NCBI GenBank assembly: GCA_032622095.1
Contig: CP136063.1
Location: forward strand, 6,615,814 to 6,679,813
Direction of reading: 5' to 3'
Length of the DNA: 64,000 nucleotides
From: Siphonodentalium dalli
Taxonomy: Eukaryota > Mollusca > Scaphopoda > Gadilida > Siphonodentaliidae
In this document: one piece after another, positions 60,701-64,000 of the stretch
How positions within the stretch are numbered: position 1 is the first letter of the stretch
Layout of the letters: each line of letters begins with the position of its first letter
Made by a program: the position numbers and the translations under genes
The notes under the pieces: generated by a model
Seen by the model: the letters and a program-made list of their open reading frames with translations, nothing else
Told to the model about the DNA's origin: nothing
Database searches by the model: none

Positions 60701-60898
60701 ACTGAATGCGAAGGATTTACATCCTGATTGTATCACACATTTCCCACCGCAATCAATTTCTGATTTTGACTTAGTAGTTGCCAATATAAAGTTCTTATTC
60801 AGTTCGCCGGTGCCTTCGATAAAGTTGACAAGCACAACCCGTGGTGCACCAGTTGCTGCTGACTGGCAGAAGAAACTAAGAAATATTACAAAAATCAT
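51501..60898 (-). CDS. Secreted PAN/apple-EGF-C-type-lectin protein, four exons
   Basis: Exons 60898-60649, 53962-53849, 53191-53006 and 51727-51501 (stop) join in phase 1 at every intron to 258 residues (777 bp with stop). Residues 1-18 are a signal peptide (MIFVIFLSFFCQSAATGA). Residues 19-83 are a PAN/apple-like domain (C-G-G-K-C-x5-C-K-S-F-A-F-x4-T-C-D-M-F). Residues 84-121 are an EGF module with six cysteines, an NDEC calcium-type start and the C-x-D-x4-Y-x-C-x-C hydroxylation motif. Residues 123-258 are a C-type lectin-like domain (CPGNY, ACQADGGHI, AAWIEGSD, GEWVDLDG, SNCLIMD, FCYVC). No EPN/QPD or WND motif is present, so calcium-dependent sugar binding is doubtful. Donors are GTGAGT, GTACGT and GTGAGT; acceptors are ccctttcag, ttctatacag and ctattttccag. 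Intron 1 is 6.7 kb and carries repeats. The protein probably acts outside the cell, in recognition or adhesion. Confidence 0.85.
53006..53191 (-). CDS. First half of the C-type lectin-like domain (exon 3)
   Basis: 186 bp, symmetric phase 1-1. Encodes CPGNYRFEVAAGEHICYRV at the start, then the ACQADGGHIMRV motif typical of the long-form C-type lectin N-terminal half. Acceptor ttctatacag, donor GTGAGT. Its final T joins GT of the next exon to make a cysteine codon. Confidence 0.85.
53849..53962 (-). CDS. EGF-module exon of the PAN-EGF-lectin gene
   Basis: 114 bp, symmetric phase 1-1: the classic shuffled EGF exon. Six cysteines (ECESTPCQNGGTC ... YTCACTSGYYGTDC). Flanked by ccctttcag and a GTACGTGA donor. 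It is entirely masked as an open frame in other frames, so it is easy to miss. Confidence 0.9.
54018..54516. repeat. 12-bp AT satellite with higher-order pattern and terminal hairpin
   Basis: Unit attattaagata with variants (attaggacatta, atcattgagat, tactaagatat). The variant string recurs at about 54117, 54238 and 54371, suggesting a 121-133-bp higher-order unit. At the left edge, taccacagttattaa (54020) pairs with ttaataactgtggta (about 54074-54088). Confidence 0.9.
54560..56005 (+). pseudogene. Degenerate, internally deleted LINE (endonuclease and RT-C-terminal parts)
   Basis: Lies in intron 1 on the strand opposite the host gene. The first part reads like the end of an apurinic-type endonuclease (GIQIPSLLDLLLTKDEDIS, then DHFVIGLTMK in a shifted frame) and the linker region to 55027. 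The second part (55216-55602) matches the region after the reverse transcriptase core (SEKDVGVKIDGALTF, then ASVNLDEDTATMLFKVLVDP), followed by NIWHGLPDEVIASEGVNQFK across frameshifts near 55740. The catalytic reverse transcriptase motifs are missing, so this is a 5'-truncated, internally deleted CR1/Rex-like relic. Confidence 0.75.
55915..56005 (+). repeat. Short tandem repeat at the LINE 3' end
   Basis: agattgctgtcgcc ... catatggaattctaa repeated two to three times at roughly 38-bp spacing, directly at the end of the LINE relic. Short 3' repeats are typical of CR1-like elements. Confidence 0.6.
56006..57299. other. Intron 1, nothing recognised
   Basis: AT-rich intronic sequence apart from a copy of the caatccgattcgatggtccg / gattccaacaacaacaacat repeat at 56447-56500 (also at 49685-49735). 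Confidence 0.5.
57300..57705 (+). repeat. ~165-177-bp tandem repeat, ~2.4 copies
   Basis: Units start near 57301, 57464 and 57641 (gctgagaacaatcctggttt; gttgagaaaaaagctggctt; gctgagaaaaattatggctt). Shared interior: agtgaatcaactgttacgag, aatatttgtaaaaatattaa and aattcaaaatgattataatg. Confidence 0.85.
57706..58755. other. Intron 1, nothing recognised
   Basis: AT-rich; a small perfect-looking inverted pair ggggaataactttat / gagttattccccc lies at 58586-58622. Confidence 0.45.
58756..58875. repeat. Palindrome with ~50-bp arms
   Basis: cgttatacgcacggcgtctg (from about 58763) and tttataagcgatataaagat pair with atttatgtcgcttacaaatc and ggacgccgtgcttataacat around a short GC-rich centre (gcgcccgtggggcgcgc). 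There are a few mismatches. Likely a hairpin MITE or remnant. Confidence 0.85.
58876..60640. other. Intron 1, start-proximal part, no confident gene
   Basis: A plus-strand frame at 60191-60496 is lysine/arginine-rich but without a recognisable domain or splice support; it probably reflects A-rich composition. Confidence 0.45.
60649..60898 (-). CDS. Signal peptide plus PAN/apple-like exon (exon 1)
   Basis: 250 bp; the ATG at 60898 is the first in frame before the hydrophobic leader. Ends CAG GCA CCA C before GTGAGTAT. The cysteine pattern (C-x3-C-x5-C-x8-C) fits a PAN/apple core. Confidence 0.8.
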
Positions 60899-62970
60899 AC
60901 CTGTTTTAATAAACTAAAACTCCAAAAAACAACTGGCTTGTTTAATGCAGAGTTTAAACGGAGACAATATATATTTCGATGGAGTTTTTGTTACGAAACA
61001 GCTTATAACAGAGCGCTCTACAACCCGGAGTGATAGCCGGTAACTCAACGGGGGTTTTTAAGTCGACGCGAAAGTATGTGGATAACTATGTAACTCCGCC
61101 CATTCGCGCCACGTATTACATCAGGAAAAACACGCATGTGATGTATGTTCACCAGAAGCATGTAACTGATATGACATTGGTATTGATTTTGGTGTGTAGT
61201 GTCCGGCCTCCTTGTTGGTGGGATAGGACAAACCAGAGTGATGTCATATGAAGGTACACTCAGATAAATATGGGGTCTTTATGGAACCAAAATTGGTTCT
61301 TGATTGTGTCCTGTGTGCAAAACAAATCTAGAACCTATCTGGATTGTTTTTGGTTCTTCGTATTGAACCAGAAACCAGAACCAACTAGTGACTTTAGGTT
61401 CGTCATTTGGTTCCAAGAGGAACCCGGTAATTGGGTTCTGAAATGGGTTCCAAAAGTGTGGTTCTCCAATCTGGTTCTATTATGGAACTAAACCATTTTG
61501 GTTCTATGTCTGGTTCCCCGGAACCAATTATATCGTTTAGTTCATTAAATGCCTATCAGGAAACAGTTATTAGTGCCAGTAAAAACGATGTCCCGTGAAA
61601 CTGTGTTAGATTATAAATACGTTTGAGGTGTCTTTGTTTCTGAATGTTATATTGATTCATAAATACGTTACACCGCTTAAAATTGACATCACACGATGCT
61701 GGATCACCGAATAGACCCCGAAGATGTTCTGATGTATGAAGGAAATATTGAATTATATTAATACAGTTATTGTTCTACTATACTTTTACCCTTATTTGTG
61801 ATAAGAACAATAGAGTTACTACCAGCATTTAAATGATCAGAGTCTATAAATATTGACTCGAAATACCAAAGTGTGAGAGTTTATACCTGGGGAAAAGTGC
61901 TTCTGACAAAATATGGCCAGGCATGAATTTGTCGGTAACCAAGGGCATGTTTGTGACATGATTTTTTTCTCCAATTTTTCAAAATAGGGTGGGACTGTTA
62001 TATACTTTGATTTTGTCGTGAGCTATTTGAAAGGAATAATTATTTTACACCCACATGATAGCAGCGCGCCTTTGTACTTTTTCTATTTCATTTCAGTTTT
62101 GCCATTACTTTCATAGGGTGACCAAACTGTTGAAGAATACTCTAACTTTGCCGAATATATGTGAAGTAAGCAATTTCCCTATAATGACATTATTTCTGGT
62201 TTCGTTTAAAACAAATCATAGCATTCTATTTGCTGATCTGGTTATTCTGTCAATTTGGCTATCGAAGTCTGGGTTGGTGGCAATATCAACACCAATATAC
62301 CCACCGACTGATACCCATTGCGCTACATTTAAGGATTTTCTTGTTTTAAGTTTTCGTGGGGAAATCTAAATAATCATTCTTTATCGATTACATCTACATC
62401 TATACTAGTCCCTTATACTCATTTAAATTATGGTGTAGTCAGCAGTCAGTGAGTGGCTTGAGTTTACGCCCCGTATCAATACAATTGTGTATACGATCAT
62501 GTGTGCCACTATCCGGGAAATATAAATTTGATTACGACTTGTACACGGAAATTCGTAATATATTTTATGGCTCCACCCATAAATTTAATTTATATGAAAT
62601 TATTAACTTTGATTTTAAGAAAACATTAAACTGATCGTTTACAGAATACATCTTCGACTCAAATTCCTTATTTTTCTATATAATGCCGATATTAGATCGC
62701 TGTTATTACCGAAATTAATGAAAATGGCGTACAGTACCCCTTCAAATCAGTGGCTGTCGGTAACTATCTCACGAGGTTGTTGCGCTTACAAAATGTACGA
62801 CACTCATGTCCGATGTTTCATGCGCCCAATATGTGACCATGTACATCTTAGAATACGACACGCAAAATAACAGGTCAATCGGTAGAAGATGACCTGAGAT
62901 ATATGTGCCAATACGGGTACATATAACTCTTAAGGCTATCAGAACTGTTTGATTATTTATATATAACAAA
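60899..62970. other. Upstream flank of the PAN-EGF-lectin gene; one motif cluster
   Basis: Contains the ggttc/gaacc-rich cluster listed separately and otherwise only short, featureless frames (for example 62055-62369). Confidence 0.5.
61270..61535. repeat. Cluster of ggttc/gaacc words
   Basis: Within about 260 bp the pentamer ggttc or its complement gaacc occurs roughly twenty times at irregular spacing (atggaaccaaaattggttct, attgaaccagaaaccagaac, tggttccccggaaccaatta), forming many small hairpins. No fixed period, so not a simple minisatellite. Confidence 0.75.
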
Positions 62971-64000
62971 GTCAATAATGTTCAATCATCGGCATCTGGG
63001 TTTCTCTTCCTGTCGTCTGCTTGGTTTCGGGTCTTCTTCCGTCTTCATAGGTTGGGTGTGTCTGCTTGTCTTCTACTCGGTTGAGTTCCGGTCGAGTTCG
63101 TCTTCCTGTCGTCTGCTCTTCTTCCTCCGTCGGCACATAATGTTTACCTCGTATTCTCGTCCATTGCTCCACACTGCTATTCCACGCGTCCGAGAATTCG
63201 TTGTTACTATAGGGTAGCTGGTTAGAACTGTCTTCTCATGTCGGCTTGCTTCTTCCTAAAATACCCAGTCTCTGCTAATGACGGCCATGTGTATTTTCAC
63301 GGCGCGTCGGTTCATCGTACTTAGGGTAATTGAGTTATCGTCATCTCCCCATGGGTCCTATTAACTCTCCTGGTTTCAGTAGCTTTCTAGGCGATACATC
63401 TGGTCTTGCTAATCCTCAAGACCGTGTTCTGTTTACTCCACAAATCATTTCCCTATGTTATTGCATGGACGCTCGCTAATTCGATTTGGTGCTCAGTACT
63501 TGCGATCTAGATGTGGTCAACAGCGGCGCTGATATGTGTGGTAATCGAGCGCCCCTCTGACTTAGAGATTGCCTATCTTCTTCCCGGGTTGAAAGTTATG
63601 TCCCTGTGGTTGTCTTGGCACATTACTCCTTCACTTTTTCGATTTAAAGTTGATCTTGAAATCGCAAGTCCAATACGTTGCTGCACAGCAGGTCGATGAT
63701 TCGTCGAAGTGTTTCGCAACAGCGGCATCGGCGATGGATAGCTGGTTCGATGTCGGTCGTCTCCGTGTAGATCGGGTCGTCTGGGCGTCTCTCGGACAAC
63801 TCCGACCCACTGGCTGTGACTCTTTCGGTGTAAAACTATGATTGAAATTTCATGGCGTCGTCATTTTCGTCATCATCGGATGTCGAGGTATTTTCGTCCT
63901 CAATGTCCGAGTATGGGGTAGGTTCTGACAACTGGTCGACCCTTGTTCCACCGCCATGGTCAGCCTGTAATACTCAAACGGATATTTGTGTGAGGTTTGA
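62971..64000 (-). other. Strand-asymmetric region with degenerate coding-like frames
   Basis: 62990-63125 is pyrimidine-rich on the plus strand, with tcgtctgctt/tcgtctgctc repeated. On the minus strand, fragments look protein-like in shifting frames (an acidic SDIEDENTSTSDDDENDD near 63890; TRGIAVWSNGREYEV near 63180) but are broken by stops. It could be the decayed 3' part of a retroelement; no diagnostic motif was seen, and the window ends here. Confidence 0.3.

Noticed and set aside
61030-61251. Plus-strand frame with GVFKSTRKYV resembling GVFQAPREYL of the PAN exon
   Set aside because: Similarity limited to about ten residues, no cysteines, no splice sites and only a GTG start; probably chance.

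Overview
This is animal nuclear DNA, not bacterial or viral. It is visibly AT-rich and dominated by repeats. Coding sequence occurs only as short exons with GT/AG splice sites, several of them in phase 1. The secreted cysteine-rich domains (PAN/apple-like, EGF, C-type lectin), the tRNA-type SINE with a 'ggggtttaatgtcgcttcc'-like tail, and the density of MITEs suggest a lophotrochozoan, most likely a mollusc. That placement is inference; there is no species-level marker.

Layout. 1-4155 is a 24-bp minisatellite that flips orientation near 3845. 4160-6450 holds a diverged duplication carrying a 412-bp MITE, then a 50-bp tandem repeat. 6945-7845 is a roughly 421-bp tandem unit with tRNA-like pol III boxes. 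8009-8692 is a long foldback element. 8939-9161 is a 28-bp minisatellite. 9400-15812 is a 33/63-bp satellite invaded by a hAT-type MITE. 16-39 kb mixes MITEs, SINE and LINE relics with two paralogous first exons of a secreted PAN-like family (18256-18562 minus; 30105-31622 plus, broken by a 1.2-kb hAT-type element). A terminal exon at 38027-38355 could belong to the second. 40.1-46.5 kb is a cluster of 1.7-2.4 kb dispersed repeat units. 46.78-47.33 kb is a GC-rich tandem region. 47.6-47.9 kb holds a candidate terminal exon.

The best gene runs on the minus strand from 60898 to 51501. Four exons, all joined in phase 1, encode a predicted 258-residue secreted protein with the order signal peptide, PAN/apple-like, EGF, C-type lectin-like domain. 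Its first intron contains a 12-bp satellite and a degenerate LINE on the opposite strand.

The very long open frames at 7-3946 and 9823-15850 come from tandem units whose lengths (24, 33 and 63 bp) are all multiples of three. They are not annotated as genes. No structural RNA gene, CRISPR array, origin or operon was seen. Everything rests on reading the sequence by eye; no database search was possible.
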